64,000 nt of DNA from Macropodus opercularis (taxonomy: Eukaryota; Chordata; Actinopteri; Anabantiformes; Osphronemidae): assembly GCA_030770545.1 (NCBI GenBank), contig JAUCMP010000044.1, forward strand, positions 186,001 to 250,000, given 5' to 3'. This document shows positions 53,463 through 63,685 of the stretch, one piece after another. How positions within the stretch are numbered: the stretch's first letter is position 1; each line of letters begins with the position of its first letter. A model generated the notes under the pieces. The model was not told the origin of the DNA and ran no database searches. It worked only from the letters and a program-made list of their open reading frames with translations. The translations under genes were made by a program, and so were the position numbers.

Positions 53463-54144
53463 GCCATATTCATGAGGCTGTTCATCCACTTCAACACGTT
53501 TCCTTTCTCTTTGCTCCATAGATCCTACACCACTGTTGGAGGCTCCAGCTGATCAACTTTAAGACTAAATGTTGTGCTGTTATCACAGTAGTGTTTGCGT
53601 TTATGTAGACATTTAGTTCTCAGAATGATGGAAGAGGAAAGAACTGACAATGTTTGTCTGTGTCATTCTTCTGCTGTAACTAATATATTTTCCCAAAACA
53701 CATCTGAATATTTATTAGACATTTCAAAACATCAACAGTACAACATGTTAATATCTGTATAAAATAATTATGAACAAAATAAATGACACTCACAGATGAT
53801 GTAAAGGTTTAAACATGTCAAAGCCCCTGAGGACGTGAGTTCACCTTTCTATAAACCAACCGTAGCCTGTGGTTGGTCCATCATCACTGTGACCACAAAT
53901 GCATAGTTTCATCTAAATGAAGACTTTGGAATTTCCAACAACAGTCACTGTCATATCTGTCAGTCAGACAGGAAGTAATGTGCATATGATTATTATGAAA
54001 CATAGCCTGTAAAAACAAAAGGACCAGTTTCATTCTATGAAATTAACAAATATTTTCCAACGCGGAACAAATAACAGTGACTCAATGTTCACGTTTTACC
54101 TTTTGTCTCTTATGTCGCAATGTGTTGCGCTGACAAAGCTGCTT

Positions 54145-54319
54145 ACTACATTTCCCATAATCCTCACTCTCCGTTGCCGTAATACATTTTATAATTTGTG
54201 GCTAAGATAAATTGAATACATTTTCGCCAACATCACCATAACATTTAATTGTCACCTTTACATTTATCTTCCATCTGCCCTGACGTTTATTGGACGAAAT
54301 GCACCTTGGGAACCATAGT
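54145..54319 (+). promoter_or_regulatory. Promoter with two ZNF143/THAP11-like motifs and a CCAAT box
   Basis: ACTACATTTCCCATAATCC at 54145-54163 closely follows the vertebrate promoter motif ACTACAnnTCCCA bound by ZNF143/THAP11. A second, looser copy on the opposite strand (ACTATGGTTCCCAAGGTGC, complement of 54301-54319) overlaps the first ATG of the candidate gene. ATTGG (inverted CCAAT) lies at 54289. The motifs sit just upstream of a splice donor at 54366, as expected at a transcription start. Such promoters are often bidirectional. Function is inferred from motifs only. Confidence 0.55.
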
Positions 54320-57300
54320 TCACCGACTTCAGGAGGATACGCGTCGCTGATCGGCCTTTATTCAGGTAAACACAGCTTGGACACGTTTCCTGATAGAAGG
54401 ACTCTCTCGCTGAATGAGGCAACTCCACAAACGGCTTTGGTTTGACTTGACGGACAAATAGGAAAAAAAATGCATGTTAACCTGCACCTTTTTCTTTTGC
54501 TAACGTTGCTTATATATATATAGACAGAGTCACAGACTGGACCTGTCACGGTGAAACAAAACACGACCGTGATGTGAAAGTTTAATGCTGCAGTGTGTTA
54601 CAAACACAGTCGGTGTCAGGCTGCAACTGGATACAAGATGAAACTGGCAGCGACTAAAAGACGAACCCAAGAAAACATGAGCTTCAATTGCAGGAGGTGT
54701 TAGAAAACCACTCAGAGCTGGAAACAATGACTTTGGGACATTTAAACACGTTAAAGCAGCCACTGAGGAGAAGACAGGTGCATAATATACCATTATAAAC
54801 TATACTGAAACCCAATTATTAATTCAGATGTTGAATGTTCATAGTTCATAGACCTCAGTTGGTCGTGACAGACGTCTGTTAGTCGTGTGCAGATGCTGTG
54901 ACCCTGGGGAGCAGGAGGTGGAGGACGCCCCCATCTCTGCTGAACAGGTAGCATCACAACTAGAACCTCACACAACTGATGTTCCCTGAATGAGTCGTTC
55001 TTCCAGTTCAGTGTCACTGATGAATTCTTTGCTGCAAATGGATCCAGGAAGTAGATTTTCTTCTGTCAGCATGTGAACAAGGTGACTTGTATAAAACCTC
55101 TAAATATGAGTGTAACGTACATATTTATCTGCGTATTTGATCCTTTTCCCATCACTCGTCTCTGTTTATTAACAGCTTTCTCCACAGAGTCTTTCCTCCA
55201 GTTATTCATCGTACGTGGACCTCACAGCCTCAGCAGTGACACAGAAGAAACTCTTCCTCACTATAGGGACGTCAAAGGTGATTCCACCGTTTCTGGCACA
55301 GTTCAGTCACATTAAACAGGAGACGGAGCAGCCTTTTATTTTGGCGACTTCTGCTTTGTTTAGCTCATTATCACCTGAGTGGTAGGTTTAATGCCCAGGT
55401 CAAACACTACCTCTACAGGAAAGTCTAAGAAGAGACGGAGGTGGAAACAGGTTGAGCAGAACAACTCTTCCATCTGTAGCAGGTCTTCAGGTCGACCTAG
55501 ATCCTCTCAACTCACACCTGCTTTTGATTTGTAGTATTTTTGTCTGGGCAGTGATTCTGAGGTGGAATCAGGCTCATTTTGGAGAAACGCGTCTGGACTC
55601 TGTTTAGGACAGGTTCAGGTGTTAAAGCCTCATCTTTACTAACATACAGCAGGTCAGAACCTCAACCTTGATGGAAGCTGTCAGAAAATGTGAACTTTAT
55701 AGGAGATAATGCAGAACTGAACCTGTTTGCTCACTGTGTTTACAGGAGGTGAACCTCAGCAGTGCGTCCTGTGCAGCCTGGAGATGCTGATGGATCAGGC
55801 CATGTTACCGGAACTCAGGTCTCAGCAGGTACAAACCACCATCTGCCCTGTGTGACCCACTACCAGACATGTTAGAAGCAAAAAGAGAAACCTCGCACAC
55901 AATGAGAAGCAAAACTAATATATTAATATTATGAAAATATAAATGAATATATGTATGTTGTTGTTAACCCAGTCAAAGTCAAAATACCCCCATGATGTGG
56001 AAGCTGATAGTTTGGTCCTACTGGCTATTTAGCAGCTTTGCTTTCTTGGCCTCACTAGAAACATGTGTGACAGGTGCAGAGGTTCACTCACTGCCAGATA
56101 AACTGATTTAATATGAAACTGCATTTGTTATGTTCTCCTTATCAGAAAACACAGACAGTGAACTAACTGTGAGATGACCTGCTGCATGTTATCAGGTGAG
56201 TGAATTCAGATCATGTGAGTTGGTCAGACTAGTTTTTTTAGATTAGTCTCTGCTGCATTTGCTTGTGAGCTGACGGAGCTGATGTGGCTGTTTGTTAGCT
56301 CTGCCTTTATTCTCTGTCCAGACGTGGGGTCCTCCACAGGAGGACGCGTCCAGTCCGTACGTCCAGTCCTTCCTGTCCTCAGTGGACCAGCTCATCAGTC
56401 ATCTGAGGCAACATGGAGAGAAAGTGGCAGCTGCTGCAGGTGGACCTCCCTGATGTCATCAGTCAGCTGAGCTACACCTCTGCAGGTAGAATGGACAACC
56501 ACACTGTCCCAGGATCAGTTGCTGCAGCATTTAGTTTAAGTCTAGTTGCATGTTGGAGGACCCTGTCGATGTTTGGTTTACATCTTGAGATGGATGTCAC
56601 TGGATGATCCCACTTTGACCATCCATAGCTGGTGAAGGGAGAAGGCCGATAATGTTGGCCCATCAGTGGAGTTGGAGCATTGGAAGTGATGCACGATCAC
56701 CCTTGTGGTGTCTGTTTATCTGGAAATCAAACCCTAAAGCTGTCCTGGGCGTTATTCAGGAGGCAGTGAAGCGCCCTGATGTGAAATGGACTCTGCTCAG
56801 GGAGGTGGTGAAGTCCAGAGTCCAGCAAACTGGAGAGAACTGGTCAGGTTTGAATCCACTCCAAATGTAAGTTAAGATGGAAGAGGACTTTCCTTCACAC
56901 CACCTACATGTTACATGTTTCCACCAACTGGCCGCTGGATCGTTTTAGGACAGAGACATCACTGTTGTGTAAGTATCTTTACACCCTGGATAAGTTCGTC
57001 AGACCACTGGAGAAATACACTTGGTAAATACAGAGTTTTAAAATGTCTCTGGACTCAAACCAGTGACAAAACCTGTTGCTTGTAATCGAACAGAACAGTC
57101 AGAATCCATGCGAGTCCTCGCCCTGTTTACGTCTGACACAGAAAACTGGTTTTAGGTGAACAGAGGCTGTTGGTGACTCTCTGACCTTCCCTCCTCTGTG
57201 ACAGACCAGCATGATGAAGCACGTTCCCGCCCTGATGAGCAGCATCGGGATGATACCACCGTCTCGTCCGAGGACGACCTCTGTGCTGCCCAAGGTCACC

Positions 57301-57982
57301 AACCAGATGATCAGAACCTGCAGGAGCTACCTGTCGCAGGGCGTGACCTGGATCTGGGACCACAGCAGGTACAGAGAACTCAGATGTGTCTAGACTGAGT
57401 GAAGCAGAAGAGACAGAATATAAATGGAATAGAACAGAATGAGGCCTTTTACCTGACGGCGTGTCTTTAAGGCCAGTGCTGCTGTCGTCTGATCGTGGAC
57501 CAGAGGAGCTTCCAGACGCTCAGAGACGAGCTGAGAGATCCCTGAAGACACACAGCTTGACTTCAGCTGAACACTGAGCACCGACTCCTGGAAATCAGCT
57601 TTGTCCTCCCTGTCTTCAGTGAGAACTACATCTTCAGTCATCCAGGTGAAGCTGCGTCAAAGTTGAGTCAGCTGGACTTCGTTTAGAGTAGACACGTTTC
57701 TGAATCTATCCAAGAAGCTTCTTCAGGCTGAGGAAAGTTGGCCAGAGACCACACATTTATCCTGCCACTTCCCTTCACTCCTGTAAAGAACAGACTCATT
57801 CTGTGGTCTAAGGACTGAGGGCAGTGAGTAGGCGTGAACTCTCAACTCCTGTGACTCCTCCAACCATCAGTCATGATGTGCTGAGTGTGTCTCTGTTTGT
57901 GGACGGGACGGCCTTCGAGCCCCAGACTCCAACAGTCAGCAGAGTTTCAGCAAAGTTTAGGGAGAATGTTGTTCATTACTAA
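54299..57982 (+). CDS. Unrecognised multi-exon gene, seven phase-matched exons
   Basis: Proposed exons: 54299-54365, 55188-55277, 55746-55828, 56322-56439, 56954-57023, 57210-57368 and 57871-57982. Each has AG/GT borders and all phases match, giving about 232 residues. Recognisable coding stretches are ESFLQLFIVRGPHSL (exon 2), CVLCSLEMLMDQAMLPEL (exon 3), YVQSFLSSVDQLISHL (exon 4), LLCKYLYTLDKFVRPLEKYT (exon 5), MMKHVPALMSSIGMIPP and VTNQMIRTCRSYLSQG (exon 6). The protein would be soluble, mainly helical, without signal peptide or membrane segment. I do not recognise the family. Uncertain points: the ATG at 54299 overlaps a promoter motif; an alternative exon at 54694-54777 (EVLENHSELETMTLGHLNTL) can join exon 2 from 55190; exon 4 may extend to 56485; the 3' end may lie further right (58137-58172, 58752-58932). 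A decayed copy is possible. Confidence 0.5.
54694..54777 (+). CDS. Possible additional or alternative coding exon of the same gene
   Basis: AATTGCAG acceptor, 28 open codons (helical, with HSELETMTLGHLNTLKQPLR) and a GACAG|GTGCAT donor, phase 0 on both sides. It joins in phase to exon 2 if that exon begins at 55190 rather than 55188. The open frame extends leftward a few codons past the acceptor (ELQLQ). The amino acid pattern looks like a real helix. If it is used, translation starts upstream of it at a site I could not place. Confidence 0.35.
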
Positions 57983-58136
57983 ACAGATTCTCTGCTGTCA
58001 CCTTATGATCTGTTCTCTCTTCTGTAGAATACAAAGTGCAGTGTTGTTGTTGGTCGGTGCCTCTTGCAGTGTGGCCTTGTGAGCAGCACCTGAGTCTCTC
58101 CTGCAGATCCTCAACCTTCCTTCTTGTCCTTTTCAG

Positions 58137-58172
58137 AAAACTCTGGACTTGACGATGACACTGAGACAGTCT
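58137..58172 (+). CDS. Possible 36-bp internal exon downstream
   Basis: A strong acceptor (CTTGTCCTTTTCAG) and a strong donor (GTGAGT) bracket 36 bases that read KTLDLTMTLRQS in phase 0. Joined to the next candidate exon at 58752 it would continue VFFNSNLSDSRG and stop at 58788-58790. I could not find a good donor in the exon at 57871 to link it to the upstream gene. Confidence 0.3.
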
Positions 58173-58751
58173 GTGAGTTCACCTCAGGTTGCTCTGCTTA
58201 CTCTACCCCTCAGTAATGTCCATGTGTCCACAGTGCCTCCATGCTAACAGCCTCCTCACACCACTTTGGCTGCAATGATTCTGAAACATTCTAGATGCTG
58301 AAAGATTCATTCTTCAGTTTGCAACACGATGCAGAATGAATGAGATGTCGTGGGTTTTGCTGATTAGTGTTGTCATCCTCCATCTATAGATTGTATTCAC
58401 TCAGCAGCAGGACCGTTATGGATACACAAGCAGAACAGAAGTAGACACACGATGAGCACAAAACTCTGACCTGGCTGCAGAGTTGAGGCTCATCTTTATG
58501 GATCGACCTGCAGGACACACACATTATTTTTTTGTACCCTGTTAATGCAGGTGTTGCATGTGTCTAAGTCTCATCCATCTTTCTCCTGTCTTCACGAGTC
58601 AAGGTGTGGAAAAAAATCATGCACGATTTTAAAAGTTATTTGAAGTCTGAGATTGTTGGACAATACTGAAAATAAAACACTAAAATGCTGAAGTAGAGGA
58701 AATCAGTATTAAACGTGTGGTTTGTGTGTAATGTTATTTCTCTTCTCTCAG

Positions 58752-58932
58752 GTTTTCTTCAACTCCAACCTCTCCGACAGTCGAGGGTGATGACGTTGAT
58801 GCCTTTGACGAGGTCATGCAGCACATCTCCTACTTGAACTCGCATCAGTTCCCAACCCCTGCATCACCTTCACATCTCCACCACCTCAAGGAAGTAGCAG
58901 AGGCCTCTTGGCATCTGTGCCAAACACTCTAA
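58752..58932 (+). CDS. Possible last exon with long open frame
   Basis: After TTCTCTCAG there is a 59-codon open frame with coding-like codon use, containing VEGDDVDAFDEVMQHISYLN and ending EASWHLCQTL, stop TAA at 58930-58932. It needs two carried-over bases from the previous exon, which the 36-bp exon at 58137 does not supply, so either another exon is missing or one frame is broken. No AATAAA is seen close behind it. The family is not recognised. Confidence 0.35.
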
Positions 58933-59065
58933 TCTGATCATTTAGTTTCATTTCAGGTTTGTATAAATTCAGCAGTGACTCTCCTCAACCCCATCTTCTC
59001 TCTCCCTCTCTCTGACACAGCGTAGTGTGCTCATCGCCAGATTGTTGGTTTGTATTTGTTATACT

Positions 59066-59109
59066 TACATTTGCTGTGATCTGAGTGAGGAAGCCAACCC
59101 TGCACTTTG
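59066..59109 (+). repeat. 44-bp perfect inverted match to 53419-53462, right arm
   Basis: Plus-strand partner of the segment at 53419-53462. It lies beyond the last candidate exon of the plus-strand gene, in what may be its 3' untranslated region or flank. Confidence 0.9.
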
Positions 59110-59431
59110 TTTTCTCAGACATGAGGCTTCAGGTTTCCTGTGAATATTCTTGCTCAGTGCTTTTAGATCTGTTTGGCGCTAAGCTCACATGTAGCTTTGA
59201 CTTGAGTTTTCCTGGCTTGTAGTCCACTGTACAACGAGATGCCTCTAGCAAATGGATGCATTTCTTCTTTTAGTGCATGAGAATATTTGAAAAGTCATAC
59301 ATGTAGAGAACAATTTGTTTTAACAGATTTTATAAATCTCAACAAACCCATGTAATTAGTCAGTGTGTTGGTGGAGGCGAACTCAACAGGGTTGTTGGGG
59401 TCACAGATGCTACATGGTGTAAACAAGACAA
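59110..59431. other. Gene flank between the plus-strand gene and the gypsy remnant
   Basis: AT-rich unique sequence without a convincing open frame. The join to the gypsy remnant is placed at about 59431/59432, because the chromodomain reading stops matching its family directly after the SWI motif. Confidence 0.5.
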
Positions 59432-61183
59432 GATCCAGGACCGCTCCTCCGGTCCGTAGCCCTCCCAGTCGACCAGGTATTGAAGCCCCCGACCTCTCCG
59501 GCGGGAGCTGATGATACGGTGCACAGTATACGCAGGTGCTCCGTCGATAAGTCGAGGAGGAGGAGGGGGTCGGTGGGCAGGGAATAATGCGCTGGAGCTG
59601 GACTGGCTTAATACGAGACACGTGAAATGTCGGATGGATTCTCAGGGGTCCTGGCAGCCGGAGGCGAACCGCGGCAGGGTTGATGATCTTGGAGAATGGG
59701 AACGGACCTATGAAACGTGGAGCTAATTTAGGAGAGCGTACCTTTAAGGGGATGTCCCGAGTGGATAACCAGACTCGCTGACCCACGGTGTAGTGGGGCG
59801 CAGGTCGTCGATGAAGGTTGGCTCGGTGTTCGTAGGTAGAGACAGAGGAAATTAGGGCCTGCCGTGCCTGTCTCCAGGCCAGATGGCATCGGCGAGCAGA
59901 GGCTGCTGCTGATGGTACTGTGGACTGCCTGAACTGTGGTTCAAAGAGTGGCGGCTGGTAGCCGTAAACTACATAGAACGGGGAAAAACCCTGTTGCCGA
60001 GGAGACGAGGGAGTTATGGGCATACTCAGCCCATGTTAGTTCCTCTGCCCAGGCGGTGGAGTTGTTAGCCGCGAGATGACGGAGGCTAACCTCCAGCTCC
60101 TGATTTAATCTCTCTGTCTGCCCGTTAATCTGTGGATGATACGCTGAAGAGAGGCTGATCTTAATTCCCAGGGACTTACAAGACTCCGCCCAGAAGCGGG
60201 ACGCAAACTGTGGACCACGGTCGGAGACGATGTCCTCTGGGATTCCGTGGAGGCGGACCACGTTGTCCGTCAGGAGGCGAGCTGTCTCGGGAGCTGAGGG
60301 GAGTTTGTGCAGGGCTACGAAGTGTGCCATCTTAGAAAATCGATCTATTATGGACAGGATGACAGTTTTACCTTTTGAGGGGGGCAGACCCGTGACAAAC
60401 TCCATTGCAATGTGTGACCATGGCCTCCGTGGGATTGGAAGGGGGCGGAGAAGTCCGGCAGGAGGTTGATTGGACGTTTTGACCCTAGCACAGGAGTCGC
60501 ATGCAGAGATGTAATCCTTGGTGTCAAGTCGGATAGAGGGCCACCAGAACCTCTGGGACAGAATGTGCAGAGTATGGGAAAAACCTGGATGAACGGAGAG
60601 ACGAGAGTTATGACAGAGTTGCAGTACCTTGGAGCGGAAGAGACAATGTTCGGGACAGGCGTCTGGGATAGGATGGTTCAGTGATGCCAGTCGGACCTCC
60701 TCCTCCAAGGCTAGCCGCGCCGCGCCTAGACGAACTGAGGTGGGAAGGATAAACTTCCCATGGTCCGTATCGCCCGTGGTGGAGAATAGCCTTGAAAGTG
60801 CATCCGCCTTGTTGTTCTCGGACCCTGGGCGAAAAGAAAGGGAAAAGGAGAAACGCTCGAAAAAAATGGCCCACCTGGCCTGCCTTGAATTCAGACTCTT
60901 TGCTGATCTGAGGTATTCCAGGTTCTTGTGGTCTGTGAGCACTGTAAACTGGTGCTTGGCGCCCTCAAGCCAATGCCGCCATTCTGCAAGGGCGAGCTTA
61001 ACTGCTAACAGTTCCCTGTTCCCCACCTCGTAATTTCTCTCAGAGTCCGACAGTTTCCGAGAGAAGAAAGCGCACGGATGGAGCCTAGATCTAGTCTCGA
61101 CCTCTGAGAGAGGACAGCTCCTACCCCGCAGACGGAGGCGTCCACCTCTACCACGAATGGGAGGTCAGGGTCGGGAGGGTAAG
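59432..61183 (-). pseudogene. pol: Ty3/gypsy pol remnant: RNase H, integrase, chromodomain
   Basis: Minus strand. RNase H begins PDPDLPFVVEVDAS (61170-61130) and continues with NRELLAVK, TDHKNLEYL and KADALSR. The integrase zinc finger (VHPGF, then CDSC) and catalytic core follow: SDRGPQF and NGQTERLN, spaced 35 residues apart. The first catalytic site reads AMEFVTGLPP, with Glu where the family has Asp. The C-terminal part (FSPFYVVYGYQPPLFEP, then GPFPFSKI and HPTFHVSRI) leads to a chromodomain (GRGLQYLVDWEGYGPEERSW). At least three frame breaks are present: about 61080-61095 in RNase H, an extra T in the run at about 59988-59992, and in the C-rich stretch near 59545-59560 before the chromodomain. 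The element lacks its 3' LTR, and its reverse transcriptase is not in the window. It is inactive. Confidence 0.9.
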
Positions 61184-61743
61184 TGTTGGGTCTAACCTGC
61201 CAACACTTAAACAATCGCAGAGACACCTGACACATGAAGACAAACTCGAGAATCTCAGCTTCTTTTACTCGTGCACGAGGGGAGCCTCTCTGAACACAAC
61301 AACTTAGTGGCCAGCTGGAGAACTCCAAACTCCTCTCTCGCACACAGGTCTTTTATTGAGATCAGTATGAAAGTCACTCCTTCTACATCTGGTGCAATAA
61401 AGTCCATATATGGTAGATAACATATACATAGGTTGTGAAGCTTCCTCCTTTGATGCAGGCGGTTGAGACCCCCTTTCCCAAACACTACAAGTCGTAAAAG
61501 ATGCATGCAGGCATAGCAAGATAGTGGACAGCTCCATGTGGTGTCAGATACCTATGGAGCCGTTAAGCAATAAATGTGGTCTGCAAAACCTCCTCCTGAC
61601 ATAGGTGGTAAAACCACTCTCCTCTAATACTAGAAATCGTTGCATGTTTATAAAAGTAAAAGCAAGAGAAGGTTGCAGGTCACAGAGACACAGACAGGAC
61701 CAAACACAGAGAGGACAATGCTTATGCTCCATATCCTCTAACA
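61184..61743 (-). repeat. 3' LTR of the endogenous retrovirus, 560 bp
   Basis: The minus strand begins TGTTAGAGG (61743) directly after a purine tract and ends CCCAACA (61184), the TG...CA ends with a short terminal inverted repeat (TGTT/AACA). A TATAAA lies at 61647-61652 and an AATAAA polyadenylation signal at 61352-61357, in the expected order. The inner part contains two loosely similar halves (around 61430-61500 and 61585-61650). The other LTR is outside the window, so age from LTR divergence cannot be estimated here. Confidence 0.85.
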
Positions 61744-61770
61744 ATCCCTCCTGTCTGTCCTCCTGTGTAC
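61744..61770 (-). other. Polypurine tract before the 3' LTR
   Basis: Reading the minus strand: ACAGGAGGACAGACAGGAGGGA, a purine-rich run ending next to the LTR start, the usual plus-strand primer site of retroviruses. About 125 bp of further untranslated sequence separates it from the env stop at 61896. Confidence 0.7.
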
Positions 61771-61895
61771 CCTGGGCAAGAAAAAAACTTTAACATTATA
61801 TACATGAATAGCAAACACAATCTGCACGAATCATCATCAGACACATTCCACTTGATCTCTCATTTTCGGAACATGCATCATACATCAGGCATTGA

Positions 61896-63619
61896 TTATT
61901 CTGCTATGTCGATTAGGGAGATACACTCTTCCCGCTCGTCATCCTCGTAGATCTCTTTCTCCAGTTCCAGTTGTTGGATTGTGAACTGCTGTGACACTGC
62001 CGTTTCAGCACTCTTCACAATGAGGCTACGGACACAGGGTATAACACAACAGGCCGAGAACAGAAATAGAAGCAATACTATCCCTATTGCAGTAAGGAAA
62101 GTCACAATAGTAGACTTCCATTGCCCAAACATTGAATCAAACCTCTTCCCCCATGGATTTTCAACTCCAGAGTTTCGTGCCAATTCTTCCTTCAGACTTT
62201 TCAGGTTCTTTAGAGCGATGCTGACTGAACCGCCTGGAGCTGTGTTGTTTGGAATAAAAGTACAACATTCATCACCGAACATAACACACAGTCCTCCTTT
62301 CTCTGCTAACAACATGTCAACTCCCATACGGGTCTGCCATGCCATTAGAGAGGTAGGTGCCAGTTGTTCAGCCAGTCCTCTCATCCCATTGTGAGTAATG
62401 TTGACAAATCTCTGCTGATTGTAATAAATGTAATTAATCCATTCAGTGTTCTTAGCTACTTCAGCTATGGGGCCCATAAATGGAATAGCTAATGTGAAGC
62501 CTCCTTTAACTTCATCCCGTGCTTTAAACTCATGTGGAATACCTCGTGGTTGCCCAATAGAGTCCAGGTAGACGGTGCTCAAACTCATTTGAGCTCTGAT
62601 ATCAATGTTACGCCGACTCCTGTCTGTTTGTTGTTCTCTTCCTACGTGTATGTCACTTGTGAGAAACATTACTTGCGTGCAGGTGCCAGTCCAGTCTGTC
62701 GGTAAAGTCTGTCTGGGAGCTCCTCCGCACATCCACCACACGTCGGCAATCTCCCATGCCAGTCGGTCGAAATCCCTGGTATGGAGGTGCCCTTGGTATA
62801 CCTGCAACGTTGTAGTAGGTGAGGTTGTTCCGTTTCTCGATATGCTCGGTCCAACCCGTTCCAATGGGCTTCCCCCATGTCTTGGTTCTGTCCGTCACAT
62901 TCCATGTGGTGGTGCAGGTTGGAAATTCTCCCAGTCGCTGTCCCTTTCCTGACCTGTGAAAACTCTCAAACGTACAGTTTGCACAAACCCCACTGGCCGG
63001 GAACTCCCCAGATTTACTAGTTGTTCTCTGTATGGGTTCCCCTGTAGGCCACTTGGGATCTATAGATTCACATACTGTCCAAATGCGTCTAGATATGTTG
63101 TACACATTAAAGTAAATGTTTTTCCTGCTAGTCCCAGTACTGCTCTCATTGTACAGGGTACTTCACAATATTTTTGTTAAACTGGACTCTAGGGATGTAG
63201 TCCTTTAGTGGAGTTCCTGTGACTTGAGCGGTTAGTCGAATACTGCAAGAATCCTCTGACACCAGCTCCCTGTCTCGAGCTTCTTGATAACAGGAATGTG
63301 TGTCATAAGGAAAAGGAACAATAGACAGTTGTGGTCGCGCCTTGGCACAGATCACACAAGACCCTTCAGTAATTGTCTTGGCCGTATAGTTGGTATATGC
63401 CAGCCATAGATTACCATCTGGATTGTCCTTGAGGTAGTCCCGTGCTGCCTCCCATGCGTCCCAGTCTCTGATGGCTCGGCTCGGACGATGCAAGATGACC
63501 TTCCCTGGAGATCCCTGCCCCGGTAAGAGACCATCTTCCCACAGCAACAGAGTCACTATAGCTATCACAGCTACAGTTCCAGCAATTACCACTGCACACA
63601 GCTTACCCCTCGACATCAT
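61896..63619 (-). pseudogene. env: Retroviral env, broken in the surface subunit, open in the transmembrane subunit
   Basis: It starts at 63619 with a hydrophobic N-terminal segment (CAVVIAGTVAVIAIVTLLL), a signal peptide or anchor. The surface part is interrupted by two frame changes, one near 63120-63160 and one near 62765. It carries cysteine motifs (CVICAK, CANC) and a WWMCGG site, typical of fish retroviral surface subunits. From 62864 to 61896 a single frame runs through a furin-type site (RSRR, 62610-62621), the ectodomain, the CX6CC motif (62262-62288) that marks covalently linked gamma-type envelopes, one membrane segment (about 62040-62110) and an acidic cytoplasmic tail with EREECISLIDIAE. 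As it stands no full-length envelope can be made. Relation to the percomORF-like env family is suspected from memory of its layout only. Confidence 0.85.
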
Positions 63620-63685
63620 AGCTGGGAGCAGGGTTCAGATGGTTTTTTCTGCAGCCAAAGGCTTTGGTGCCGGCCGACTTCCACC

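Noticed and set aside
56652..56870. Plus-strand open frame between exons 4 and 5
   Set aside because: Part of it (VIQEAVKRPDVKWTLLREVV) resembles protein, but using it as an exon breaks the phase on at least one side. It may be a transposon remnant in the intron.
57390..57641. Open frames around 57.4-57.65 kb, both strands
   Set aside because: A plus-strand stretch (RLIVDQRSFQTLRDELRD) looks coding-like, but no acceptor joins it in phase to the exon ending at 57368, so it was left out of the gene model.
59511..61033. Plus-strand open frames opposite the gypsy remnant
   Set aside because: They are mirror frames of the minus-strand pol sequence.
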